A DNA stretch of 64,000 nucleotides. It comes from Alphaproteobacteria bacterium (GTDB taxonomy: Bacteria > Pseudomonadota > Alphaproteobacteria > Rhodobacterales > Rhodobacteraceae). A model generated the notes under the pieces. It saw nothing but the letters and a program-made list of their open reading frames with translations, was not told the DNA's origin and made no database searches. Shown here in pieces: positions 34,513 to 45,590 of this stretch. Both the position numbers and the translations under genes were made by a program. Every line of letters begins with the position of its first letter. Positions within the stretch are counted from its first letter, which is position 1. The stretch spans positions 1 to 64,000 of the forward strand of contig JARFTV010000014.1 in NCBI GenBank assembly GCA_029289325.1, written 5' to 3'.

Positions 34513-36111
34513 TTATTCCGCCGGCACTGCCGAGTGCTGCGAGGCCCTCACAGGTTGCGCGCGCACCGTCATCCACAGGTTCCAGCACATGATCAGCGCG
34601 CCCGTCAGGAACAGCAGGCCACCGGCCGCCCGCACCACATACATCGGGAACTTCGCGGCCACCGTGTCTGCAAAGGCGTTCACGAGGAACCCGTTCGCAT
34701 CCACTTCCCGCCACATCAGGCCTTCCATGATACCCGTGACCCACATGGACGAGGCGTAAAGCACGATCCCGATCGTCGCGAGCCAGAAGTGCCAGCTCAC
34801 CAGCTTCAGGCTGTACAGCCCCTGCCGGTTCCACAGGCGCGGCACCAGGTAGTAAAGGACGCCGAAGGTGATCATCCCATTCCAGCCCAGCGCGCCGGAA
34901 TGGACGTGGCCGATGGTCCAGTCGGTGTAGTGGCTCAGGCTGTTGACGGCCTTGATCGACATCATCGGCCCTTCGAAGGTCGACATGCCGTAGAAGCCGA
35001 TCGACACCACCATCATCCGGATGATCGGATCGGTGCGCAGCTTGTCCCAGGCGCCCGAGAGGGTCATGAGGCCGTTGATCATGCCACCCCAGGACGGCAT
35101 CCACAGGATCACCGAGAACACCATGCCCAGCGTCGAGGCCCAGTCAGGCAGCGCGGTATAGTGCAGGTGGTGCGGACCGGCCCAGATATAGAGGAAGATC
35201 AAGGCCCAGAAGTGGATGATCGACAGCTTGTAGCTGTAGACCGGACGCTCGGCCTGCTTGGGGACGAAATAGTACATCATCCCCAGGAAGCCCGCGGTCA
35301 GGAAGAAGCCCACGGCGTTGTGGCCATACCACCACTGCACCATCGCATCCTGCACGCCCGCATAAAGCTGGACCTGGGCCGAGCCGAAGATCGACACCGG
35401 GATCGCCGCGTTGTTGACCAGATGCAGCATCGCCACGGTCAGGATCATCGACAGCAGGAACCAGTTGGCCACATAGATATGGGGCTCCTTCCGCTTGAAG
35501 AGCGTGCCCATGAACGCGACCAGGAAGCCGACCCAGACCACGGTGATCAGGATGTCGACATACCAGACGGGCTCGGCATATTCCTTGGACTGCGTGGCGC
35601 CCAGGACATAGCCGGTCGCGGCCAGCACGATCACTAGCTGCCAGCCCCAGAACACGAACCAGCCAAGGCTCCCGCCGAACAGACGCGCCGCGCAGGTGCG
35701 CTGGACGATGTAGAACGAGGACATGATCAGCGCGTTGCCGCCAAAGGCGAAGATCACCGCGCTGGTGTGCAGGGGACGCAGGCGGCCAAAGTTCAGATAG
35801 CCCTGCGCCCATTCGAAGTTCAGCTGCGGGAAGGCCAGCTGCAGCGCGATGACCACGCCGACCAGAAAGCCCACCGCGCCCCAGAAGGCCGTGGCGATGG
35901 CCCCGGCCCGGACGACTTCATCGAAATATTCATGCTGCAGGTTCGGCTTCGGATCGCCAGCGCTCCGCAGCACCCACAGGAAAGCGATGCCTGCGGCCAG
36001 CATCACCGTGATCGCGTTGACCTGATAGGCCAGGTCATGGGCGTAATTCGCCGCGATCGCGGCACAGACCGCGACGAGGCCAAGCCCTGCCAATTTTAGG
36101 TAATCCCACAT
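34513..36111 (-). CDS. ccoN: cbb3-type cytochrome c oxidase catalytic subunit I CcoN
   Basis: A 532-aa membrane protein with twelve or more spans and the heme-copper centre. Histidine-bearing segments are present: [49 protein letters not shown] and [19 protein letters not shown]. The start ATG at 36111 ([11 protein letters not shown]) follows an aagggac ribosome site; the track ORF begins 117 bases upstream in the promoter region. It is the high-affinity oxidase for low oxygen. An imperfect FNR box precedes it. Confidence 0.96.
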   Translation of the reverse strand: MWDYLKLAGLGLVAVCAAIAANYAHDLAYQVNAITVMLAAGIAFLWVLRSAGDPKPNLQHEYFDEVVRAGAIATAFWGAVGFLVGVVIALQLAFPQLNFEWAQGYLNFGRLRPLHTSAVIFAFGGNALIMSSFYIVQRTCAARLFGGSLGWFVFWGWQLVIVLAATGYVLGATQSKEYAEPVWYVDILITVVWVGFLVAFMGTLFKRKEPHIYVANWFLLSMILTVAMLHLVNNAAIPVSIFGSAQVQLYAGVQDAMVQWWYGHNAVGFFLTAGFLGMMYYFVPKQAERPVYSYKLSIIHFWALIFLYIWAGPHHLHYTALPDWASTLGMVFSVILWMPSWGGMINGLMTLSGAWDKLRTDPIIRMMVVSIGFYGMSTFEGPMMSIKAVNSLSHYTDWTIGHVHSGALGWNGMITFGVLYYLVPRLWNRQGLYSLKLVSWHFWLATIGIVLYASSMWVTGIMEGLMWREVDANGFLVNAFADTVAAKFPMYVVRAAGGLLFLTGALIMCWNLWMTVRAQPVRASQHSAVPAE

Positions 36112-36214
36112 TCTTTGTCCCTTCGTCCTGTCTGTCCACCCGAGCCGATTGCGATTCGGACTCCTGGCGCACAATTCGACAGGCTCCTTCTGCGCTGCAC
36201 CACCGTCACGCGAC

Positions 36215-36228
36215 ATGATCTGAATCAA
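36215..36228 (-). promoter_or_regulatory. FNR box upstream of ccoN (imperfect)
   Basis: On the minus strand ttgattcagatcat matches TTGAT-N4-ATCAA except for the last base. It lies about 110 bases before the ccoN ATG; activation at -41.5 would place the transcription start near 36180. It probably drives ccoNOQP by FnrL. Confidence 0.65.
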
Positions 36229-36247
36229 GGTTTAGCCCGCGGGATGC

Positions 36248-36261
36248 TTGACTTGGGTCAA
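36248..36261 (+). promoter_or_regulatory. FNR box upstream of the universal stress gene
   Basis: ttgacttgggtcaa is a perfect TTGAY-N4-RTCAA site. Its centre is 61 bases before the ATG of the stress gene, allowing activation at -41.5 with a leader near 20 bases. It lies only 19 bases from the ccoN-side box. Confidence 0.75.
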
Positions 36262-36315
36262 TGCGCTGACCGACCGTGGCGGCAAGATTGAACCATCCGA
36301 ATTGGGAGATCCTCC

Positions 36316-37161
36316 ATGGCTTACAAATCGCTCCTTACCATCGCGGCCTCGCCCGATGGGCTAATGGTGCCAGTGACCGCCGCCGCGCAGATTGCCGTCC
36401 GGCTGGACGCGCATCTCGACGCGCTTGCCCTGGGGGTCGACCGCACCCAGGTTGGCTATTCCTATGTCGGCTCGGGCGCGGTGATGATCGCCGCGGCGAT
36501 GGAGCGCGCCGAATCAGACGCGCGTGAGGCCGAGGGCGCGCTGAAGGCCGCACTGGGCGCCCAGTCGCCCGACCTGCGCTATGCGGTGGAATCGGTGGTC
36601 ACCCAGCTTGGCGCCGTGACCGATGTGGTCGCCTCCCGCGCGCGCTATTGCGATCTGGTGGTCCTGCCCCTGCCCTATGGCAAGACCCGCGGCGTCGAGG
36701 ATGAGGCGCTGACCGAAGCCGCGCTCTTCGAGGGCATGGCTCCCGTCCTGGTGGTGCCGGAACGCGGCATGCGCGACGCGGACCCGCGCCGGATCGTCAT
36801 CGCCTGGAACCAGAGCCGCGAGGCGCTGGTCGCCACGCGCCGCGCCATGCCCTTCCTGAAACGCGCCGACAATGTGCAGATCGTGGTGATCGACCCGCCG
36901 ACCCATGGGCCGGAGCGGTCGGATCCCGGCGGGCTTCTCTGCCAGCTTCTGGTCCGTCACGGCATCCGGGCCGAGGTCACGGTCCTGGCCAAATCGCTGC
37001 CCCGCGTCTCGGACGTTCTGGCGCGCCATCTCCGCGACGTCGATGCCGAGATGCTGGTGATGGGGGCCTACGGCCATTCCCGCTTCCGCGAGGCGATCAT
37101 GGGCGGGGCGACCCGCGACATGCTGGAAAGCGCCGAAGTCCCGGTCTTCCTGGCGCATTGA
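36316..37161 (+). CDS. Two-domain universal stress protein
   Basis: A 281-aa cytoplasmic protein of two UspA domains. The first (MAYKSLLTIAASPDGLMV) is diverged; the second ends with GAYGHSRFREAIMGGATRDM, the G-x2-G-x9-G(S/T)-type nucleotide signature. Similar proteins near cbb3 genes in Rhodobacteraceae are linked to the low-oxygen response. The perfect FNR box upstream supports that. It is divergent from ccoN. Confidence 0.87.
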   Translation: MAYKSLLTIAASPDGLMVPVTAAAQIAVRLDAHLDALALGVDRTQVGYSYVGSGAVMIAAAMERAESDAREAEGALKAALGAQSPDLRYAVESVVTQLGAVTDVVASRARYCDLVVLPLPYGKTRGVEDEALTEAALFEGMAPVLVVPERGMRDADPRRIVIAWNQSREALVATRRAMPFLKRADNVQIVVIDPPTHGPERSDPGGLLCQLLVRHGIRAEVTVLAKSLPRVSDVLARHLRDVDAEMLVMGAYGHSRFREAIMGGATRDMLESAEVPVFLAH

Positions 37162-37254
37162 CCCCGAAAGGGCGGCCGTCCTTGGGGCATCGAGCCCCGC
37201 GGACGGCGTTGCCACGGAAGGCGGACCACGGCGCGCGCCGCCTGCAACCGGGCC

Positions 37255-37322
37255 GCGGACTTTTCGAAAAGTCCGCCCCGGAACCTTCAAAGGTTCCGAT
37301 CCGATTTCTTCGAAGAAATCGG
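37255..37322 (+). repeat. Three-hairpin intergenic element, copy C
   Basis: Plus-strand order: a perfect 22-base palindrome (arms gcggacttttc/gaaaagtccgc), cggaacctt/aaggttccg, and a second perfect 22-base palindrome (arms ccgatttcttc/gaagaaatcgg). It lies 94 bases after the stress-protein stop and ends 9 bases before the convergent phzF stop. Confidence 0.85.
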
Positions 37323-37331
37323 TCCCCGGAC

Positions 37332-38243
37332 CTAGCCGGGCACCCGGATGCGTCCTTCACCGACCGGCACCGCGCTGCCAGCGATCCGCACCTCGACCAG
37401 CTTGCCCGCTGCGACGACGGCCGTCAGCCCGATCTCGCTCGGCCGCCCCATTTCCACCCCCTGGCGCAGGGTGAACCGCGTCTCGCCCTCGCCCAGCGCG
37501 CCTGCAGCCAGAAGTTGCGCCGCGAGAATCGCACTCGCCGAGCCCGTCGCCGGATCCTCGGGGATACCCGCCGTGGGAGAGAACATCCGCGCGCGGAAGT
37601 CGCGGCCGTCACCGGGCGTGTAAAGATAGATGCTGTCCACCCCCGCCGCCTGCATCTGCGCCGACCAGTGCGGCTCGATCGGCCGGGCCCGGCCCAGCGC
37701 CTTCAGGCTGGCGACCGGCGCGTAGAGAAAGCGCGGCCCGCCCTGCCAAAGGCCGGGGCGATGCGCGCCGCTGCCGATCTCGTCGCCGTCAAGCCCCAGC
37801 GCCGCCGCCAGCCGCCCGGCATCCAGCGCCGCAGCGCGGTCGGGCGCATCGGCCACGCCATGGGGAATGACCGGCGCCACGAACTCCGCCCGGACCGCCC
37901 CGCCCCGTCGGCTGACCCGGACCGGAACCAGCCCGGCCTCTTCCTCCAGCACAAGCTCGCGGTCGAAATCGCCGGAGGCCCCGGCACAGGTCAGATGGAT
38001 CGCGCAACCGATGGTCGGGTGACCGGCAAAGGGGATCTCGGCCGTGGGAAAGAAGATGCGGACCCGTGCTGTATGGCCGGGGTCCCGGGGCGCCTGGACA
38101 AAGATCGTCTCGGACAGGTTGAACTCGCGCGCAAGGGTCTGCATCTGCGCGGTGGTCAGCCCGTCCGCGCCCAGGACGATGGCCAGGGGGTTTCCGGCAA
38201 AGGGCCGGTCGGTAAAGACATCGCAGGTGTGGAAGGTCAGCAT
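37332..38243 (-). CDS. PhzF-family isomerase
   Basis: A 303-aa protein of the PhzF / diaminopimelate-epimerase-like fold. TDRPFAGNPLAIVL, NLSETIFV (the catalytic Glu position), FFPTAEIPFAGHPTIGCAIH and GIPEDPATGSASA are hallmark segments. Outside phenazine clusters these proteins are isomerases with unknown substrates. It is monocistronic. Confidence 0.88.
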   Translation of the reverse strand: MLTFHTCDVFTDRPFAGNPLAIVLGADGLTTAQMQTLAREFNLSETIFVQAPRDPGHTARVRIFFPTAEIPFAGHPTIGCAIHLTCAGASGDFDRELVLEEEAGLVPVRVSRRGGAVRAEFVAPVIPHGVADAPDRAAALDAGRLAAALGLDGDEIGSGAHRPGLWQGGPRFLYAPVASLKALGRARPIEPHWSAQMQAAGVDSIYLYTPGDGRDFRARMFSPTAGIPEDPATGSASAILAAQLLAAGALGEGETRFTLRQGVEMGRPSEIGLTAVVAAGKLVEVRIAGSAVPVGEGRIRVPG

Positions 38244-38333
38244 GGGCTTGCGGAAATCCTTTCAAAAGTATGAACGGAAAAAGCCAAGCTGTTGATTAGA
38301 CGGGGATTCCGGTTCTTGTCCACCGTGGACAGA

Positions 38334-39071
38334 TCAGACCAGCATCCCGCCGTCGGTATCATCCCCCGCCTCTTCCAGCAGCCGGTCGAGGTCCGGGATG
38401 CTGACGTGCCGGTTCCCTTCAAGGGTGATGACCCCGTCCTTCTTCAGCGCGCTGATCTGGCGGCTGACCGTCTCGAGGGTGAGGCCGAGATAATCTGCCA
38501 TTTCCTCGCGGGTGAGGGGAAGGTCGACGGAAAGCTGCCCCGTGGCCTTCTTCTTGTTCAGCGCCGCCTCACGCCGGGCGATGATCGAGATCAGCGAGGC
38601 GATCTTCTCCCGCGCGGTCTTGCGGCCAAGAAGCAGCATCCACTCCCGCGCGGCATCCAGTTCGTCCAGCGTCATCTCAAGCAGCCGCTGGGCGATGTGC
38701 GGCGTTTCGGCGATCAGCGTCTCGAACGGTTTCTTGCGGAAGCAGCACATCACCACGTCGGTGGTGGCGGTCACGTCGAAGGCCGCGGTGGAGCGACCGG
38801 GCCGGCCGACGAAGTCCGAGGGCAGCAGAAGGCCCACCATCTGACGCCGCCCATCCTCCATCGTCTGGGTCAGGCTGGCGATGCCCGAGACGACCGAGCC
38901 CACGAACTCCATCCGGTCGCCGGACCAGATGATGGTCTGGCCGGCCTGGAAGCTGCGGTAGTATTTGATCTGTTCCAGCTGGGCGAGTTCGTCCGTCTCG
39001 CACCGGGCGCAGACCGCTCGGTGTCGTATGGGGCAATCGCCGCACTGGACATGCACGAAGTGGTCCTGCAT
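38334..39071 (-). CDS. fnrL: Oxygen-sensing Crp/Fnr regulator FnrL
   Basis: A 245-aa regulator with an N-terminal Cys cluster (QCGDCPIRHRAVCARC, plus the Cys pair in DVVMCCFRKK) to hold an oxygen-labile [4Fe-4S] cluster. A cAMP-like sensor domain follows, then a helix-turn-helix (LTREEMADYLGLTLETVSRQ), whose ETVSR reads TTGAT-type half-sites. The track start at 39083 is a TTG; the ATG at 39071 (MQDHFVHVQCGDC) is preferred. It controls the nearby cco and hemN genes and, by position of the FNR box, probably itself. Confidence 0.94.
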   Translation of the reverse strand: MQDHFVHVQCGDCPIRHRAVCARCETDELAQLEQIKYYRSFQAGQTIIWSGDRMEFVGSVVSGIASLTQTMEDGRRQMVGLLLPSDFVGRPGRSTAAFDVTATTDVVMCCFRKKPFETLIAETPHIAQRLLEMTLDELDAAREWMLLLGRKTAREKIASLISIIARREAALNKKKATGQLSVDLPLTREEMADYLGLTLETVSRQISALKKDGVITLEGNRHVSIPDLDRLLEEAGDDTDGGMLV

Positions 39072-39086
39072 CCGGTGTTCCAAAGG

Positions 39087-39100
39087 TTGATCTGCGTCAA
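39087..39100. promoter_or_regulatory. FNR box between fnrL and hemN
   Basis: ttgatctgcgtcaa is a perfect match to TTGAY-N4-RTCAA. It lies 40 bases before the hemN ATG, giving an activator position near -41, and 16 bases before the fnrL ATG, a position suited to repression. A gatagt -10-like box (39120) precedes the hemN start. Confidence 0.85.
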
Positions 39101-39133
39101 GGTGACATTAGGCACGGTTGATAGTGTACCCGC

Positions 39134-40489
39134 ATGACCCACGATCCGCAACTCGCCCGCCTGGGGCTATTCGACGCGCGTGTGCCCCGGTACACTTCAT
39201 ACCCTACCGCGCCGCATTTCGGCCCCTCGGTCGGGGCAGCTGATTTCACCAGCTGGATCGAGGCCATCCCGGAACGCAGCGAGATCTCGCTTTACGTCCA
39301 CGTCCCCTTCTGTCGCCGCTTGTGCTGGTTCTGCGCCTGCCGGACGCAGGGCGTTGCGAACAATGATCCGGTGAATTCCTATGTCGAGACGCTGCGGGAA
39401 GAGCTGGCGCTTCTGGCCCGCCACCTGCCGCGCGGGGTCAGCCTGTCGCGACTGCATTGGGGCGGGGGAACGCCGACGCTGCTGGATGCGGACCGGATCA
39501 ATCGCCTGGCCGAGGCGATCTTCAAGGTCGCACCGATGGCCGAGGGCGGCGAATTCTCGGTCGAGATCGACCCCAACGAGATCGACGACCCAAGGCTGGA
39601 CGCGCTGGCCGCGGCGGGGATGAACCGGGCCTCGATCGGGGTGCAGGATTTCGACCCGATGATCCAGGCCGCGATCGGGCGCGAGCAGAGCTATGCCCTG
39701 ACCCGCGACGTGGTGGAGCGGATCCGCGATCGCGGCGTGGCCAGCCTGAACGCCGACATCCTGTATGGCCTGCCGCACCAGACCGGGCCACGGATCGCGG
39801 ATTCGGTGCAGAAGCTCCTCACCCTCTCGCCGGACCGGGTCGCGCTTTATGGCTATGCCCATGTCCCGTGGATGAGCCGTCGGCAGCAGATGATCCCCTC
39901 GGATTCGATGCCGACCCCGCAAGAGCGGCTGGACCTGTTCGAGACCGCCCGGCAGCTGTTCGTCTGGGACGGTTACCGCGAGATCGGGATCGACCACTTC
40001 GCCAAGCCCGAGGACGGGATGGCGCGGGCCCATGCGGCCGGTCGTCTGCGGCGGAATTTCCAGGGCTATACCGATGACACGGCCTCGGCGCTGATCGGGA
40101 TCGGGGCCTCGTCGATCAGCCGGTTCCCGCAGGGCTTTGCCCAGAACGCCTCGGCCACCGCGGCGCATGTCAAGGCAATCCGCGAAGCGCGCTTCTCGGC
40201 GCACAAGGGCCACCGTTTCAGCGGCGAGGACACGTTGCGCGCCCGTATCATCGAGGCGCTGATGTGCGACTTTGCCGTCCGGCGCGAGGAGTTGCTGGCG
40301 AATTTCGCCACCACCGACGCGCGGCTGGACGAATTGTTCGGGGCCGCGAAGGCGGTGTTCGGCGACATGGTGCGGGTCACGGATGAGGGCTTCTTCATCC
40401 CCGAGCGTGCCCGGCCGCTGACCCGGATGATCGCACGGGCCTTCGATGCCTATGACAGCGCCCAGGCGCGGCATTCGTCGGCGGTCTGA
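39134..40489 (+). CDS. hemN: Oxygen-independent coproporphyrinogen III oxidase (HemN/HemZ)
   Basis: A 451-aa radical SAM enzyme that replaces HemF when oxygen is absent. The [4Fe-4S]-SAM loop is HVPFCRRLCWFCACRTQ (C-x3-C-x2-C). VEIDPNEIDDPRLDALAAAG, MNRASIGVQDFDPMIQAAIGR and LYGYAHVPWM complete the family signature. There is no Shine-Dalgarno site before the ATG, and the FNR box position implies a leaderless or near-leaderless message. Confidence 0.95.
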   Translation: MTHDPQLARLGLFDARVPRYTSYPTAPHFGPSVGAADFTSWIEAIPERSEISLYVHVPFCRRLCWFCACRTQGVANNDPVNSYVETLREELALLARHLPRGVSLSRLHWGGGTPTLLDADRINRLAEAIFKVAPMAEGGEFSVEIDPNEIDDPRLDALAAAGMNRASIGVQDFDPMIQAAIGREQSYALTRDVVERIRDRGVASLNADILYGLPHQTGPRIADSVQKLLTLSPDRVALYGYAHVPWMSRRQQMIPSDSMPTPQERLDLFETARQLFVWDGYREIGIDHFAKPEDGMARAHAAGRLRRNFQGYTDDTASALIGIGASSISRFPQGFAQNASATAAHVKAIREARFSAHKGHRFSGEDTLRARIIEALMCDFAVRREELLANFATTDARLDELFGAAKAVFGDMVRVTDEGFFIPERARPLTRMIARAFDAYDSAQARHSSAV

Positions 40490-40505
40490 CGCCCGGCTAA
40501 CCCGT

Positions 40506-41725
40506 TCAACCCCGCTCCAGCCGGGTCAGGAGGTCGATCTGTCTTGGCAGGCAGACCGAGCGCAGATCATATCGCTCTCGCGCCATGGTCCGGGCGGCTT
40601 CGCGCATTAGGAGATAAGCCTCGGGCCGGGCCAGCGCGTCGGTCAGGGCCGCCGACCAGCCCTTGATATCGAAGAAATCGACCAGCCGGCCCGTGACGCC
40701 ATCCTGAATCACTTCGGCCACCGGGGCGGTATTCGAGCCGACGACCAGTGTCCCGGCGGCCAGCGTCTCGACCATCGACCAGGACAGGACGAAGGGATAG
40801 GTCAGATAGGCATGGACCCGGCTGACATGCAGGAGGTCGACCAGCCGGGCATAGGGCACCCGGCCCACGAAATGCACCCGCGAGAGGTCGAGGCGATCGC
40901 GGACCTCGTTCAGGAAGATTTCTTTCCAGCTGCCGCCATCCTTGGGCGGCTGGCCGTAGCTGACCTCATTCCCGCCGACGATCACCACCTGAGCCTGCGG
41001 CCGGGCGGCAAGAACCTCGGGCAGGGCGCGGAGGAAGGTGTGGTAGCCGCGATAGGGTTCGAGGTTGCGGTTGACGAAGGTCAGGACCTCGTCCCCGCGG
41101 TGCAGGACGCGACCGTCCGGGAGCGTGAAGCGGGCCTGCGGATTCGGCGTGAGGCGGTCGCAATCCACCCCGTCGAAGATCACCTCGATGTTCCGGCGCA
41201 GGAGCGGCGGGTGGCTGTCAGCCTGCCAGTGCGTCGGCGAAAGTCCCCGGTCGGCATGGACCAGCGCCTGGCCAAGATGGGTGGCGCGGCCTTGGGCGAT
41301 CATCACCTGGTCGAAGGTGCAGCCCTGGAATTCGGGGTCGAAGCCGGTGTCTGCGCCTGTGCCCCGGTAGTAGAATTCGGCGAAGACCAGAAGGCGCGCC
41401 TCTGGCCAGACCTCCTTGAGAAACAGCGTCTCGCCCCAGCCGGAATGGCCGTAGATCACGTCCGGCACATAGCCCTGGGCGCGAAGCTGGCGGGCGAAGC
41501 GGGCGACGACGACGCCCCGGTCGCTCATCGTCGTGTATGTGCGGCCAAGGCGGGTCTGGGCGGGATCGACCTCGGGCGGCTTGTAGCCATAGCGCAAGAG
41601 CGGGATGGGCGAGGGGTTGGTGTTCGCCGCATCGGTGATCGCCCGGACGTCATGGCCACGGCGCTGCATCTCGGGCGCGAGATGCAGGAACTGACCGGGG
41701 AAGTTCTGGTGGACGAAGAGGAGCT

Positions 41726-41729
<4 letters not shown>
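40506..41729 (-). CDS. Family 4-type glycosyltransferase
   Basis: A 407-aa GT-B enzyme. It opens MKLLFVHQNFPGQFLHLAPEM, has VDCDRLTPNPQARFTLPDGR and NRNLEPYRGYHTFLRALPE in the middle, and ends near SWSMVETLAAGTLVVGSNTAPVAEV, the nucleotide-sugar end of family 4. The start is TTG at 41729, overlapping the yejF stop (TTGA), so it is translationally coupled to the peptide transporter. The sugar and acceptor are unknown. Confidence 0.85.
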
Positions 41730-43311
<1,582 letters not shown>

Positions 43312-43315
<4 letters not shown>

Positions 43316-44433
43316 CGGAACGTCTTTCGCGGGTCGAAGGCATCGCGGACGCCCTCGAAGATGAAGACCAGAAGCGACAGCATGATGGCGAAGGTGAAGA
43401 AGGACACGAAGGCCAGATGCGGCGACTGCAGGTTCTGCTGCGCCTGACGCGACAACTGCCCCAGCGAGGGCGAGCTGGAGGGCAGGCCGAAGCCCAGGTA
43501 GTCCAGCATGGCAAGTGAACCGATGGTCCCGGTGATGATGAAGGGCAGCATGGTCAGCGTGGCGACCATGGCATTCGGCAGAAGGTGGCGGAACATGATC
43601 TGTATGTCCGGCACGCCCAACGCGCGGGCGGCGCGGACATATTCGAAGTTGCGGGCACGCAGGAACTCGGCCCGCACCACACCGACAAGGGCGGTCCAGC
43701 CGAAAACTACCATCAGAAGGACCATGAGCCAGAAGCTCTTGGACCAGACGGCTGTGACGATGATGATGACGTAGAGGGTGGGGACCGAGGTCCAGAGCTC
43801 GATCACCCGTTGGAAGATCAGATCGGTCCGGCCGCCGAAATAGCCCTGCACCGCCCCGGCCGCGATGCCGATGATCGAGGTGAGGAAGGTCACGATCAAG
43901 GCGAAGGTGACCGAGAGGCGGAAGCCGTAGATCACCCGCGCGGCGACGTCGCGGCTGGTGTCGTCCGTGCCAAGCCAGTTCTGCGCAGTGGGCTTGCCGG
44001 GGGCAACGCCGCCGGTGTCGACGATGGTGTTGTAGCTGTAGGGAATCGGCGGCCAGAGGATCCAGCCCTTGGTCACAGGCTCACCCGCTGCGGTCCCGCT
44101 CGCCTGCACCTCGGCGATGATGCCCTCGGGGTCATCCCAGCAGTCCAGCGAACCGGCGGCGACGATCAGGCATTGCACCTCGACGGTGGAATACTTGGCC
44201 TCGGTCCTGAGGTCGCCGCCGAAGGCCGTTTCGGGGTAGAAGTTGAGGACCGGCGTGTAGAATTCGCCATTGTGGCTGACAAGGATCGGGCGGTCGTTGG
44301 CAATCAGCTCGGCGCAGAGCGACAGGCCGTAGAGGATGAGGAAGAGCCAGAGCGACCAATAGGCGCGCCGGTTCGCCTTGAAATTCCGCCAGCGGCGCTG
44401 GTTCAGGGGGGACAGGGCAAAGGGCCGGGCCAT
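43312..44433 (-). CDS. yejE: Peptide ABC transporter permease YejE
   Basis: A 373-aa inner-membrane permease. It has an N-terminal span (AYWSLWLFLILYGLSLCAEL), a long periplasmic part (LNFYPETAFGGDLRTEAKYS, typical of YejE), and the permease domain with EFLRARNFEYVRAARALGVPDI, which holds the coupling loop to the ATPase. It overlaps yejF (ATGA) and yejB (TGATG). Confidence 0.92.
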
Positions 44434-45575
44434 CAGCCGCGCCTTTCAAAGTCGATGCGCGGATCGACCAGCACATACATCAGGTCGGACAGGATGCCGA
44501 CCACCAGCCCGATCAGCCCGAAGGCGAAGAGCGTGCCGAAGATCACCGGATAGTCACGCTCGACCGCAGAACGGTAGCCAAGCTGGCCAAGGCCATCGAG
44601 CGAGAAGATGAATTCGATGATCAGGCTGGACCCGAAGAACACGCCAAGGAACAGGCTGGGGAAGCCCGCGATCACGATCAGCATCGCGTTGCGGAAGACA
44701 TGGCCGTAAAGGACCTTCGATTCCGACAGACCCTTGGCGCGGGCGGTCATCACGTAATGCTTTTTGATCTCGTCCAGGAAGCTGTTCTTGGTCAGCAGCG
44801 TCAAGGTGGCAAAGGCCGAGATGAGCTGCGCTGTCACCGGCAGGATGATGTGCCAGAGATAATCGGTGATCTTCTGGTACCAGGGGAAGTTCTCCCACCC
44901 GTCCGAGGTCAGGCCGCGGAGGGGGAACCACTGGAAATAGGACCCGCCGGCGAAGACCACCATCAGCATGATCGCGAACAGGAAACCGGGGATCGCATAG
45001 GCCGCGATGATGATTCCGCTGGTCCAGGTGTCGAAGCTGGACCCGTCGCGCACCGCCTTGCGGATGCCAAGCGGGATCGAGACGAGGTAGGCGATCAAGG
45101 TCGACCACAGGCCGAGGGTGATCGAGACGGGCATCTTCTCCAGCACCAGATCGACGACCGAAATCGACCGGAAATAGCTCTCGCCGAAATCGAAGGTCAG
45201 GTAATTGCCCATCATGATGAAAAAGCGTTCAAAGGCCGGGATCGGCTCTTTGTCGCATTCCGGCGCGCGCAGGTTGGGGGTGCCGGTGAAGCCGTCCTCG
45301 CAGACGATGCGGGCGAAACCGAACTGGACCTCCAGCTTCGCAAGGAATTCCGGCGGCAGGCCCCGCGCGCCGACATAACCGCTGTCCTGGTTCTGCGTCC
45401 CCGCGTCCGAAGTCCCGCTGAGCGCGGCGATGGCATCGCCCTCGCCCTCGATCCGGGCCTGGATCTGGTCGATCGGCCCACCGGGGACGAACTGGGTCAG
45501 GGCGAAGTTGATCAGCATGACCCCGAACAGCGTCGGGATCACCAGAAGCAACCGGCGGAGGATATAGGCGCCCAA
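44433..45575 (-). CDS. yejB: Peptide ABC transporter permease YejB
   Basis: A 380-aa permease beginning [20 protein letters not shown], the family opening. It has six membrane spans, a long periplasmic loop after the first (residues about 30-140, including [17 protein letters not shown]) and the coupling loop [20 protein letters not shown]. The start is TTG at 45575 with only a weak ribosome site. It follows yejA by 15 bases. Confidence 0.92.
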   Translation of the reverse strand: MGAYILRRLLLVIPTLFGVMLINFALTQFVPGGPIDQIQARIEGEGDAIAALSGTSDAGTQNQDSGYVGARGLPPEFLAKLEVQFGFARIVCEDGFTGTPNLRAPECDKEPIPAFERFFIMMGNYLTFDFGESYFRSISVVDLVLEKMPVSITLGLWSTLIAYLVSIPLGIRKAVRDGSSFDTWTSGIIIAAYAIPGFLFAIMLMVVFAGGSYFQWFPLRGLTSDGWENFPWYQKITDYLWHIILPVTAQLISAFATLTLLTKNSFLDEIKKHYVMTARAKGLSESKVLYGHVFRNAMLIVIAGFPSLFLGVFFGSSLIIEFIFSLDGLGQLGYRSAVERDYPVIFGTLFAFGLIGLVVGILSDLMYVLVDPRIDFERRG

Positions 45576-45590
45576 GTGCTTGCCTGCCTG

